Source: JAZDCJ01 sp036311985 (GTDB lineage Bacteria > Actinomycetota > Actinomycetes > Actinomycetales > Micrococcaceae). Taken from it: a stretch of 64,000 nucleotides of DNA. A program made the position numbers and the translations under genes. The stretch lies in the NCBI RefSeq assembly GCF_036311985.1, contig NZ_JAZDCJ010000017.1; one strand, given 5' to 3'. The first letter of the stretch is position 1. The number at the start of each line of letters is the position of its first letter. This document shows positions 40,279 through 48,418 of the stretch, in pieces. The notes under the pieces are model-generated. The model was not told where the DNA came from, did not search any database, and saw nothing but the letters and a program-made list of their open reading frames with translations.

Positions 40279-41568
40279 CTATCGGCCCGGGGCGTCGACG
40301 AACTCCCCGCGGGCGACCCGGCCGACGAGTTCGGTCAGCAGCTCGACTCCGGCGAGCATGTCCTCATCGCTCGTGAGCTCCTTCTCGTTGTGGGAGACGC
40401 CCTCGACGCTCGGCACGAACAGCATGATCGTGGGCACGATGTCCTTCATGTTGGTCGAATCGTGCCCGGCGAGCGTGCGGACCGTGCCGTAGGGCAGCCC
40501 CAGGTCCTCGGCGCACGCGGCGGCGAGCTCCATGCCGGAGGCGTCGTAGGCCTTGGACGCCCACACGTGCTCCGCCCCGCGCTCGATCCGCACGGAGGCC
40601 CGCTCCTCGATCGCCGCGACGCGCCGGTGCAGCTCGGCGTCGGCCGCGGCGAGCACCTCGGCGTCCGTGCTGCGCAGGTCCACGAGGAGGTTCACGCGGC
40701 TCGCCACGACGACGGGCGAGTTCGGGAACACCGTGAACTCCCCGCACGAGGTGATCACGGCGTGCTCTTCGGTGCTGAATTCCTCGGCGATCTCGCGCGC
40801 GGCCACGACCAGCGCGGAGGCGCCGAGCAGCGCGTCGTGGCGGTCGGCGATCACGGTGGCGCCCGTGTGGGCCTGCTCGCCGTGCACCACGAACTCGTAC
40901 TTGTTGGCCCCCCACGTGGACTCGACCAGGCCGATGGTCAGCCCGTTGTCCTCGAGCGATCGCCCCTGCTCGATGTGGATCTCCAGGTACGCGGCCACGT
41001 CGAGGCTGAAGTCGCCGACCGTGCCGATGGCCTCGAGGGCCTCCCGCACGGTGACGCCCTGGGGGTCGGTCGTGGCGAGGACCTGTTCGGCCGGGAGCTT
41101 GCCGGTGAACACGGAGCTGCCCATCATCGAGGGCTTGAAGCGGCAGCCCTCCTCGTTGAACCAGTTCACGACCGCCAGGTTGAAGGCCGGCGCCCCCTCT
41201 GCCGCGAAGCGCTCCTGGAGCCGGATCGCGGCGTGCGCCGCGGCGAGCACTCCGTAGGCTCCGTCGAAGCGTCCGCCGAGCGGCTGCGAGTCCAGGTGGG
41301 AGCCGATCGCGACGTAGGGCGCGCCGGGCACGAGCTCGAGCAGGGCGAACTGGTTGCCGACCGCGTCGTAGCGGACCTCGAAGCCGTGGCCTTCGACGAG
41401 CCCGCGGAACCAGTGGCGGGTCTGCCCGTCGGCGGGGGTCGCGGCCTGGCGGTCCACTCCCCCGCCGGCGGTGGCGCCGAAGGTGCTCATGGAACGGAAG
41501 TCGGCCAGGAAGGCCCGGGCTGCCTCTGCGGCGCGGGCGGTCTGGGTGGTGGTGGCGGTGGTGCTCAT
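40279..41568 (-). CDS. M20-family amidase (N-carbamoyl amino acid hydrolase / allantoate amidohydrolase type)
   Basis: This 429-residue dinuclear metal hydrolase removes a carbamoyl or ureido group, giving ammonia and CO2. Metal ligands are in GSHLDSQPLGGRFDG and NEEGCRF, with EIHIEQGRSLED and QAHTGATVIADRHDA following, and AGHDSTNM near the C-terminus. The ATG at 41568 follows GGAG by 8 bases. It is the last gene of an operon with a transporter, a ThDP enzyme and an amidohydrolase, so the substrate is probably made or used with them. Exact specificity cannot be assigned. Confidence 0.88.
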   Translation of the reverse strand: MSTTATTTQTARAAEAARAFLADFRSMSTFGATAGGGVDRQAATPADGQTRHWFRGLVEGHGFEVRYDAVGNQFALLELVPGAPYVAIGSHLDSQPLGGRFDGAYGVLAAAHAAIRLQERFAAEGAPAFNLAVVNWFNEEGCRFKPSMMGSSVFTGKLPAEQVLATTDPQGVTVREALEAIGTVGDFSLDVAAYLEIHIEQGRSLEDNGLTIGLVESTWGANKYEFVVHGEQAHTGATVIADRHDALLGASALVVAAREIAEEFSTEEHAVITSCGEFTVFPNSPVVVASRVNLLVDLRSTDAEVLAAADAELHRRVAAIEERASVRIERGAEHVWASKAYDASGMELAAACAEDLGLPYGTVRTLAGHDSTNMKDIVPTIMLFVPSVEGVSHNEKELTSDEDMLAGVELLTELVGRVARGEFVDAPGR

Positions 41569-41584
41569 GTCACGGCTCCGTTCG

Positions 41585-43402
41585 TCAGGATGCGGGGAGG
41601 ACGACGCCGGGGCCCGGCCGGGTGCCGGACGCCGCGTCGTGCGCGGGAAGGGTCGGGTCGTTGGCCGCCGGCGGGTCGCCGGGCAGCGCATGGTGGGTCG
41701 GGGTGTCGGGGGTCGACGTGTCGAGGGGCAGCGCGTTGTGGGTGAAGCAGCCGCCGACGAGGGTCGCGAGGACCTCGAGGGCGGAGATGTCCGGGACCTC
41801 GAGGGGGTTGCCGGAGAGCACGGCGAAGTCGGCGAGCTTGCCGGCGCGCAGCGTGCCCTTGTCCGCGCCGCAGCCCGTGGCCCTCGCAGCCCAGTCGGTG
41901 TAGCTGCGCAGGGCCTCCTCGGGTGTGAGGCCCTCGGCCGGGACTCCGTCCGTCGTTCCGCCGAGGACGCGCCCGCCGTCACTCAGCCGGTCCACGCTGG
42001 ACTGCAGCGCGCGGAGCACGCGGTTGTCGGCGACGGGCAGGTCGGAGGAGCCGGCCAGCAGCGCCCCGGCGTCGACGAGCGACCGCCCGCGGTAGAGCCA
42101 GCCCTCGCGTTCCGGCCCGACGAGGGCGGCCATCTGGTCGCCGAGCGGGCCGATGAACGAGGCCTGCGGGGTCACGGCGATCCCGTGCCGCGCGACGGCC
42201 TCGACCTGATCGGGCCTCGCGATGCCGAAGTGCTCGATCCGGTTGGGCAGCGCGTTGGGCCCGTACGCCTCCTGGCAGCCGGTGATGATCTCCAGGGCCA
42301 GGTCGATCGCCTCATCGCCGATCGCGTGCAGGGCCACGGGCCAGCCCGCGCGATAGGCGTCGTCGACGCGGGAGCGGAAGGCGGCGGCGTCGTCCAGCAG
42401 GTAGCCGTGGTTGTGCGGGTGCCCGCAGAAGTCCTCCGTCACGGCGGCGGTGGCGCCGAGCAGCGATCCGTCGAGGAACACCTTGACGGGTCCGAGCGAG
42501 AGCCGCTCGTCGCCGAAGCCGGCCGCGAGGCCGAGGTCCAGGCCGCGGCCCTCGCCGGCTCCGTGCAGGTCGGAGGCGTGGCCGGCGACCGGGTGGAGGG
42601 CGTCGAGCGTGGGCATGAGCTGCGCCCGAGCATGCAGCCGACCCGTGCGGAGGGCGGCCTGGTACGCGGCGACCTCGAGCGGGCTGTGCCCGATCCACCC
42701 GCCGGCGACCCCGGCCTCCGTGAAGCTCGTGATGCCCTCGGCGGCGTAGCGGGACGTGGCGGCGTCGAGCGCCTCGACGATCCGTTCCCGGGAGTACGGG
42801 AGCAGGAGCGCCTGGATCAGGGCCTGCGCGGATTCCTCGACGACGCCGGTGGGCGCGCCATCCGCGTCCCGGACCACGGAACCGCCCACGGGATCCTCGA
42901 AGCCCGGCACCAGCGCCCCGGCGAGGCGCAGCGTCGCCGTGTTGGTCACCGACTGATGGCCCGAGGTGTGGCGGATGTAAAGGGGGCGGCCGCCCGTGAT
43001 GGCGTCGAGCCGGGCCAGCTCGGGGAAGGCGCCGCCGTGGTGCTCGTGGTTGAAGCCCGTGCCGTGGACCCATGCGGGAGCGGCGGCTTCCATGGACGCC
43101 TGCGCGTCGAGCCGGCGGACCTCCTCCTCCAGGAGCGCGTAGACCTCATCGAGCCCGCGCGCCGCGGACAGGTCCACGGAGCCCAGGCCGAGCCCCCACC
43201 AGGTGGTGTGGCAGTGTGCGTCGATGAAGCCGGGGACCACCGTGGCGCCGCCGAGGGAGAGGTCCTGATCGGCCGTGCAACCGTCGAGCTCCTCGTCGAA
43301 GCCGGCGATCCGCCCGTTCAGGACGCCGACGCTGTGGGCGCGCGGGCGCCCGGCCTCGAGGGTGACGATGTCCGCGTCGCGCAGGATCAGGTCGAGCCTC
43401 AC
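41585..43402 (-). CDS. Amidohydrolase family 3 protein (YtcJ/AepA-like)
   Basis: This 605-residue metal-dependent hydrolase has the N-terminal PGFIDAHCHTTWWG metal motif, VKVFLDGSLLGATAAV, ALHAIGDEAIDLAL, and a late GSSDLPV Asp. YtcJ-type enzymes act on amides or imides of unknown nature. The GTG at 43402 overlaps the ThDP-enzyme stop as GTGA. The C-terminus after about residue 560 is a Thr/Pro/Ala-rich tail ending TRPGPGVVLPAS, coded by a copy of the ACGACGCCGG repeat. Confidence 0.87.
   Translation of the reverse strand: MRLDLILRDADIVTLEAGRPRAHSVGVLNGRIAGFDEELDGCTADQDLSLGGATVVPGFIDAHCHTTWWGLGLGSVDLSAARGLDEVYALLEEEVRRLDAQASMEAAAPAWVHGTGFNHEHHGGAFPELARLDAITGGRPLYIRHTSGHQSVTNTATLRLAGALVPGFEDPVGGSVVRDADGAPTGVVEESAQALIQALLLPYSRERIVEALDAATSRYAAEGITSFTEAGVAGGWIGHSPLEVAAYQAALRTGRLHARAQLMPTLDALHPVAGHASDLHGAGEGRGLDLGLAAGFGDERLSLGPVKVFLDGSLLGATAAVTEDFCGHPHNHGYLLDDAAAFRSRVDDAYRAGWPVALHAIGDEAIDLALEIITGCQEAYGPNALPNRIEHFGIARPDQVEAVARHGIAVTPQASFIGPLGDQMAALVGPEREGWLYRGRSLVDAGALLAGSSDLPVADNRVLRALQSSVDRLSDGGRVLGGTTDGVPAEGLTPEEALRSYTDWAARATGCGADKGTLRAGKLADFAVLSGNPLEVPDISALEVLATLVGGCFTHNALPLDTSTPDTPTHHALPGDPPAANDPTLPAHDAASGTRPGPGVVLPAS
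41599..41616. repeat. ACGACGCCGG element (family 1) at the amidohydrolase 3' end
   Basis: GGACGACGCCGGGGCCCG codes for the last residues of the protein (PGPGVVLPAS) just before its stop at 41585. This matches the GPGVVPG reading of the copy in the ferredoxin reductase gene. Confidence 0.55.
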
Positions 43403-45153
43403 GCGCGCTCCCCGGCCGAAGGCGCCGCCGCGGTCGAGGGCGGCATGGTCGCCGGATCGATCACGAGGTGCAGCAGGGCGGGGACCCTGCGGACCGTGGC
43501 GGCCTCGACGACGCGGTCGATCGCGCCGGCCAGCCCGGCGGTGTCCCGCACGGTCTCGCCGTGGCCGCCGAAGCTGGCCACGAGGGCGGCGAAGTCCGGG
43601 TTGGTCATGCCGGTGCCGGAGGGCCGGCCCGGGTAGTGCTTCTCCTGGTGCTGGACGATCGTCGCGAACACCCCGTTATCCACCACCACGACGAGCGGGG
43701 CCGTGCCGTGCGCCGCGGCCACGGCGAGCTCCTGCCCGTTCATCAGGAAGTCCCCGTCGCCGCAAACGGCCACGGCCAGGCGGTCCGGGTCGATGATCGA
43801 CGCGGCGACCGCGGCGGGCACGGATACGCCCATGGCCCCGTTGCGCGGGCCGACGAGCGTGCCGGGCCCGGCGTGGCGGAGGTAGCGGTGGCCCCACAGG
43901 GTCGCGTTCCCGGCGCCGTAGGTGACGGTGCGGTCCGCGGGCAGCTTCTCCTCGAGCAGGCCGAACGCCACGCCGAGGTCGACGCCGGACGCCGGGTCCT
44001 CGGGGGCCGCGTCGGCGAAGCGGCGCCTCGCCTCGTCAAGCGCGTCCATCCACGCGCTGCCGCGGGTGCCGCGCGCGTCCCGCGGCGCGGGGAGGGCGGA
44101 GGCGAACGACGCCGGGGTGGCCACAATCTGCTGGTCGATCCGGCCCGCGTGGGTCGCCGCGCCCGGGTCGGGCAGGACGACGACGGTCGTCGCGTCGAGC
44201 CCGGCCGTGTATCCGTCGGAGGGAACGTCGGAGCGCCCGCAGCCCACGAACACCAGCAGGTCGGCCTCGCGGTAGCGGGCGGCGAGCTCGTCGGAACGGT
44301 AGTAGCCCAGGTAGCCCGCGTAGGCGCCGCTGGAGTGCGGGACGGCGTCGTACGCCCTCCAGTCCGCGGCCACCGGGACGTGCGCGGCCTCGGCCCACGC
44401 CGCGAGGACGGCGCCCGCGGTCCGTGGACCCGCCCCCGCGGCACCGTCCCGCGCCGCGCCCGAGGCCGGCCGCCCGGGGAAGGAGGCATCGGCGTCGTTC
44501 CCGGATCCCGTGACGGGCACGGTCCAGCCGTCCCCGCCGGCGACGATCAGCGGACGTTCGGCCGCGGCGAGGCGGGCCGCGAGCTCGGCCGCGGTCCCCG
44601 CGTCGGGCGCGGGAGCCGGGACCGGACGCGGCGGGACGGCGCCCGATTCCGTGGTCCGGACCAGGACGTCCTCCGGCAGGCCCACCACCACGGGACCCGG
44701 ACGGCCCGACGCGGCGGCATGCATCGCCTCGGCGACGAGCTCGGCGGCGCGGTGCTCGTCGTCGAGGACCAGGACGCGCTTGGCGGTGGAGCCGAACCAG
44801 CCCTCGAGGCTGAACTCCTGGAAGGAGTCGCGGCCGCGGTCGGCGACGGGGATGAGCCCGACGAACAGCACGAGCGGGGTCGCGTCCTGCCACGCGGTGT
44901 GCACGGCGATGAGCGCGTTCGCGGCCCCGGGCCCCCGCGTCACCATGGCGATGCCCGGCAACCCGGTGAGCCGGCCCTCGGCGAGCGCCATGAACCCGGC
45001 GCCGCCCTCGTGCCGGGCCACGACGGTGCTGATCGGCGAATCGTGCAGCCCGTCGAGCACGTCCAGGAAGCTCTCGCCCGGCAGCGAATACACGCGCTGC
45101 ACGCCGTGGGCTTCGAGCTGGCGGACGATCAGGTGGCCGGCGGAGGTCGGCAT
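43399..45153 (-). CDS. Thiamine-diphosphate-dependent enzyme (acetolactate synthase / benzoylformate decarboxylase superfamily)
   Basis: This 584-residue enzyme has the N-terminal cofactor-activating Glu in LPGESFLDVLDG and the ThDP/Mg2+ motif GDGDFLMNGQELAVA with a conserved VVVVDNG. Likely chemistry is decarboxylation or carboligation of a 2-oxo acid. AAAGGA precedes the ATG at 45153; an upstream in-frame ATG at 45174 has no such site. Residues about 215-250 are an insertion with SGNDADASFPGRPASG, coinciding with the repeat at 44491. It is second in the PucR-linked operon. Confidence 0.85.
   Translation of the reverse strand: MPTSAGHLIVRQLEAHGVQRVYSLPGESFLDVLDGLHDSPISTVVARHEGGAGFMALAEGRLTGLPGIAMVTRGPGAANALIAVHTAWQDATPLVLFVGLIPVADRGRDSFQEFSLEGWFGSTAKRVLVLDDEHRAAELVAEAMHAAASGRPGPVVVGLPEDVLVRTTESGAVPPRPVPAPAPDAGTAAELAARLAAAERPLIVAGGDGWTVPVTGSGNDADASFPGRPASGAARDGAAGAGPRTAGAVLAAWAEAAHVPVAADWRAYDAVPHSSGAYAGYLGYYRSDELAARYREADLLVFVGCGRSDVPSDGYTAGLDATTVVVLPDPGAATHAGRIDQQIVATPASFASALPAPRDARGTRGSAWMDALDEARRRFADAAPEDPASGVDLGVAFGLLEEKLPADRTVTYGAGNATLWGHRYLRHAGPGTLVGPRNGAMGVSVPAAVAASIIDPDRLAVAVCGDGDFLMNGQELAVAAAHGTAPLVVVVDNGVFATIVQHQEKHYPGRPSGTGMTNPDFAALVASFGGHGETVRDTAGLAGAIDRVVEAATVRRVPALLHLVIDPATMPPSTAAAPSAGERA
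44104..44117. repeat. ACGACGCCGG element (family 1), within the ThDP enzyme
   Basis: GAACGACGCCGGGG occurs in coding sequence for ATPASFASAL. The surrounding protein is not obviously low complexity, so this could be a chance match. Confidence 0.3.
44491..44510. repeat. ACGACGCC element (family 1, imperfect core) in a linker of the ThDP enzyme
   Basis: On the minus strand GGATCCGGGAACGACGCC reads SGNDA, the same peptide coded at 7975 and 24533. It sits in a Gly/Pro/Ser-rich insertion between two domains. Confidence 0.5.
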
Positions 45154-45243
45154 GCGGGGTCCTTTCGGGGACATCGGGGAGAACGGCGGCGGTGGCGGCA
45201 CCGATGGCCGCCAGACGGAACCGGCACGCACCCGGGGCGCGCG

Positions 45244-45258
45244 CCGGCGTCGTCCTAG
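45244..45258. repeat. ACGACGCCGG element (family 1) abutting the MHS transporter stop codon
   Basis: On the minus strand the stop codon TAG is followed at once by GACGACGCCGGCGCGCG. The shared CTAG tetranucleotide links this copy to those at 48401 and 53982. Confidence 0.5.
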
Positions 45259-46574
45259 TGCTTGAAGCCGGGCAGGTCCACGCTCATGCGCGGGGCGATC
45301 GAGCCGGCGACGGCGGTGAACAGGCCGAGGAAGGCGAGCATCGCGGCGGCGGGCCACCAGTGCCCGCCCGCGGCGGCGACGAAGCCGGTCGCGGCGAGCG
45401 GGATGAAGCCGGAGACCATGCCCGCGACGTTCTGGGCGAAGCCGACCCCGGTGTAGCGGGTCCGGGCCGGGAAGAGGCCGGTCAGGACCGTGCCGGACGC
45501 GGCGTAGGGGAAGGACAGCGTGGAGACGGCCAGGACCATGCCGCCGATCACGAGGGCGTCGACGCCCGTCTCGAGCATGAGGAACGCCGGGATCGCGGCG
45601 ATCGCGGAGGCGATGCCGCCGTAGATGATCACCTTGGAGGCGCCGAAGCGTTCCGCGAGGCGGCCGCCCGCGATCAGGACGGGGATCTCGACGATCGCCG
45701 CGATGACCGTGCCCGCCAGCATCAGGGAGGCGCTGTAGCCCAGGATCTGCGTGCCGTAGTAGACCACGAACGCCGTGACCAGGTAGAAGCCGCCGACGCC
45801 GAGCAGGGCCGCGGCCATGCCGATGATGATGTGCTTCCAGCTTTCGCGCAGCACGGTGCGGACCGGGGCGTGCTCCGTCTGCTCCTGCTCCTGGAGTTCG
45901 AGGAACACGGGCGACTCGTCGAGGCGCGAGCGGATGTAGAGGGCAATCAGGAGCATCGGGAACGCCGCGAGGAACGGGATGCGCCAGCCGAAGGAATCGA
46001 AGGACTCCTGGGAGAAGAACAGCGTCATCAGGAAGAAGCCGCCGGAGGAGAAGATCGTGCCGATCGGGGAGCCGATCTGCGGCAGGGCGGCGTAGCGCGC
46101 CCGGCGCTGCAGCGGGGCGTTCTCCACGACGATCGTCATGGCGCCGGACCATTCGCCGCCGACGAACAGGCCCTGGGCGATCCGCAGCAGGACCAGCAGG
46201 ACGGGGGCGGCGATGCCGATCGCGGCGTAGGTGGGCAGCAGGCCGATGAAGCCCGTGATGATGCCGATGCCGACGATCGTGACCATGAGCGTCTTGCGGC
46301 GGCCGATCTTGTCGCCCATCGCGCCGAAGATCATGCCGCCGATCGGGCGGGCCACGAGGCCCACACCGAAGGTGGCGAAGGAGGCCATCGCGGCGGCGGT
46401 GGCGTTCTCGTTGGTGAAGTACTGGACGTTGAAGACCAGGGCGGCCGCGGCGCTGAAGAGGAAGAAGTCGTACCACTCCATCGCGGTGCCGACGAGGGCG
46501 CCGACCGCGACCTTGGTGGCCTCCTTGTCCGTGATGGTCCGGGTGGCCCCGGCCTCGAGGTTGGTCTGGGTCAT
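45255..46574 (-). CDS. MFS transporter, metabolite:H+ symporter (MHS) family
   Basis: This 439-residue protein has twelve hydrophobic helices. The MHS signature VGTAMEWYDFFLFSAAAAL, the loop GDKIGRRKTL and GEWSGAMTIVVE are clear. Family members import carboxylates such as shikimate, citrate or betaines with H+. GGAGG lies 8 bases before the ATG at 46574. It is the first gene of the catabolic operon and divergent from the PucR regulator, so it probably imports the operon's substrate. Confidence 0.9.
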   Translation of the reverse strand: MTQTNLEAGATRTITDKEATKVAVGALVGTAMEWYDFFLFSAAAALVFNVQYFTNENATAAAMASFATFGVGLVARPIGGMIFGAMGDKIGRRKTLMVTIVGIGIITGFIGLLPTYAAIGIAAPVLLVLLRIAQGLFVGGEWSGAMTIVVENAPLQRRARYAALPQIGSPIGTIFSSGGFFLMTLFFSQESFDSFGWRIPFLAAFPMLLIALYIRSRLDESPVFLELQEQEQTEHAPVRTVLRESWKHIIIGMAAALLGVGGFYLVTAFVVYYGTQILGYSASLMLAGTVIAAIVEIPVLIAGGRLAERFGASKVIIYGGIASAIAAIPAFLMLETGVDALVIGGMVLAVSTLSFPYAASGTVLTGLFPARTRYTGVGFAQNVAGMVSGFIPLAATGFVAAAGGHWWPAAAMLAFLGLFTAVAGSIAPRMSVDLPGFKH

Positions 46575-46717
46575 GCTGTGCCTCCGCAAGGGGTGCTGGT
46601 GGGGAAGGGGAACGAGTGGGGATCGGAACGGGAGGGATCCTGCGTCCAGCATTCCACTGTGAGGGCCGTCACGGGGCTTGGTTTCGCCCCGGAAATGACG
46701 CACGATGGTGTGCAAAA

Positions 46718-46730
46718 GCACAATTTGTGC
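46718..46730. promoter_or_regulatory. Palindrome in the transporter/PucR divergent promoter
   Basis: GCACAA-T-TTGTGC is a perfect inverted repeat in the 187-base gap between the two start codons. It would fall inside the regulator if translation began at 46705, which favours the start at 46762. Confidence 0.45.
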
Positions 46731-46761
46731 CCATGTGACCCCTCGAAAGGCATCACGTTCT

Positions 46762-47922
46762 GTGGATGGACACAACAAGGAGCTCGACCGACGCTGGGAC
46801 GCCCTGCTCGACCGGCTCTCCGTCGACGCGCTGACCGAGGCGTTCCTCGAGCGCGTCCTGGGCCTCTCCGACTACTCCGAGGCGCTCCTGCCCGTCGCGG
46901 AGATCCGCCGCACGGGCACGGGGTCGTTCGCCGCGCTCATCGAGAGCCTGCGCCCGGACCCCGATTCGGCCCGGCTTTCCGAGGTCCTCGCGGGGATCGC
47001 CGCCGACGTCGGGGTCTCCCGCGCGCGGGCCGGCATCCCGGTGGAGTCGCTCATGACCGCGATCCGGCTCGACTTCTCCGTGTTGTGGGGCGCGCTGACC
47101 GCGATCGCCGGCCCCGGGGACGCGCCGCTGCTCGTGGGCCGGGCGGACCTCGTGTGGGACGTCGTCGACAGCTACGCGAGCCAGACCCAGGGCGTCTACA
47201 TGGCCGAGCGGACGCGGATGGCCCAGGAGGAGTCCTCCGTCAAGCAGGGCCTCGTCGCCGCGCTGTTCGGCCCCTCGCTCGCCCCGCCCGGGCAGCTCGA
47301 ACGCGTCGCCGACGGCCTCGGCCTCGATCCCGACGCCGCCCTGGCCGTGGCCGTCGCTGCCGGGGAGGACGCGGCCGGGCTCCGCGTCGCCCTCGCGCTG
47401 GCCGCCCGGCGCGGGCTCGAGGTGTTCACGCATCCCTTCGCCGACGCGCTCGCGGCGTTCTGGGTGCCCGGGCCGGGCCGCGGGGCCGCCGGGCAGGAGG
47501 CGCTCGAGCGGGTCCTGGGCCTGCGCTGCGGGCTGGTCCCGTCCGTGGAGGGCCTCGCCGGCCTGTGGTCGGCGGCGCGGCTGGCCCGCGAGCTCGCCCT
47601 CTTGACGACTCCGGACGACACCGCCGCGCTCACCCCCTTCACCGCCTGGGCGCGTCTGGCCAGGGTGCGCCTCGGCGAGGCCGGGCTGGGCGCCGATTCC
47701 GACGTCGTGCTGGCCTTGGCGGGCTGCGGCGAGGTGGAGCGGGTCCGGCTCCGCGAGGCCGTCGGCGCCTACCTCGAAACGGGGAGCGTCTCCGCGTCGG
47801 CCGTGCGGCTCTTCTGCCACCGCAACACCCTCATGAACCGGCTGCGGCGCTTCACCGAGCTGACCGGCATCGACCCGACGATCCCCCGCGACGCGGCGCG
47901 GCTCGTCGTCGCCTGGTCCTAG
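46762..47922 (+). CDS. PucR/CdaR-type transcriptional regulator
   Basis: This 386-residue regulator has the C-terminal PucR helix-turn-helix LREAVGAYLETGSVSASAVR and LFCHRNTLMNRLRRFTELTG. The N-terminal part is a sensor of unknown ligand. PucR proteins usually activate purine, allantoin or related nitrogen catabolism, which fits the divergent operon with an M20 ureido/carbamoyl-hydrolase. I chose GTG at 46762; an ATG at 46705 is possible but overlaps the palindrome. Confidence 0.85.
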   Translation: MDGHNKELDRRWDALLDRLSVDALTEAFLERVLGLSDYSEALLPVAEIRRTGTGSFAALIESLRPDPDSARLSEVLAGIAADVGVSRARAGIPVESLMTAIRLDFSVLWGALTAIAGPGDAPLLVGRADLVWDVVDSYASQTQGVYMAERTRMAQEESSVKQGLVAALFGPSLAPPGQLERVADGLGLDPDAALAVAVAAGEDAAGLRVALALAARRGLEVFTHPFADALAAFWVPGPGRGAAGQEALERVLGLRCGLVPSVEGLAGLWSAARLARELALLTTPDDTAALTPFTAWARLARVRLGEAGLGADSDVVLALAGCGEVERVRLREAVGAYLETGSVSASAVRLFCHRNTLMNRLRRFTELTGIDPTIPRDAARLVVAWS

Positions 47923-47934
47923 CCAGGGGCCGGG

Positions 47935-48273
47935 CTATCCGGCGGGGGTCCCGGGGTAGAGGAGCACCCGCCCGTCGACGACCTCGACCTTATGCGTCCT
48001 GACCCCGGTCGTGGCCGGCAGGCACAGCGCGGCCCCGTCGGCGAAGGAGAACTTCGCGGCGTGGACGGGGCACTCGACGCAGTCGTCCTCGATCCAGCCC
48101 TCGGCGAGCGAGGCGGTCTCGTGCGTGCACTCGTCGTCGAGGGCGTAGAAGTCGCCGGACTCGGTGTGGAACACGGCGATGTCGTTCCCCGTGGGGTTGT
48201 CCTGGCCCTCGATGACGATCGCCTCGCCCTCGGGGATCTCGTCCACGGACCCGACGTTCATCGGCTCGGCCAT
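47935..48273 (-). CDS. Rieske-type [2Fe-2S] ferredoxin
   Basis: This 112-residue protein has the Rieske ligands in CTHETASL and CPVHAAKF and the C-terminal VRTHKVEVVDGRVLLY. Such ferredoxins pass electrons from a reductase to ring-hydroxylating or other oxygenases. GGAG lies 7 bases before the ATG at 48273. No oxygenase is beside it; the reductase at 4.3 kb is a possible but unlinked partner. Confidence 0.9.
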   Translation of the reverse strand: MAEPMNVGSVDEIPEGEAIVIEGQDNPTGNDIAVFHTESGDFYALDDECTHETASLAEGWIEDDCVECPVHAAKFSFADGAALCLPATTGVRTHKVEVVDGRVLLYPGTPAG

Positions 48274-48400
48274 CTCTGCTCCTTCACGCTGCCCGTCCGG
48301 GGTCCCGGCGGGTTCCCCTCCATCCCACACCGCAGGGGGCCGCGGCGGCAAACCGGGCCCCCTGGTGCCGCGCGCGGGATGCCGCGGCGGCGCGGGACGT

Positions 48401-48418
48401 GGACGACGCCGGAGCTAG
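48401..48418. repeat. ACGACGCCGG element (family 1) abutting the efflux gene stop
   Basis: GGACGACGCCGGAGCTAG ends in the reverse complement of the efflux gene's TAG stop codon. The copy at 53982 has the same layout with one base change. Confidence 0.5.

Noticed and set aside
4301..48273. Ferredoxin reductase (4.3 kb) and Rieske ferredoxin (47.9 kb) as one oxygenase electron chain
   Set aside because: They are 43 kb apart with no oxygenase subunit in between; kept only as a possible pairing.
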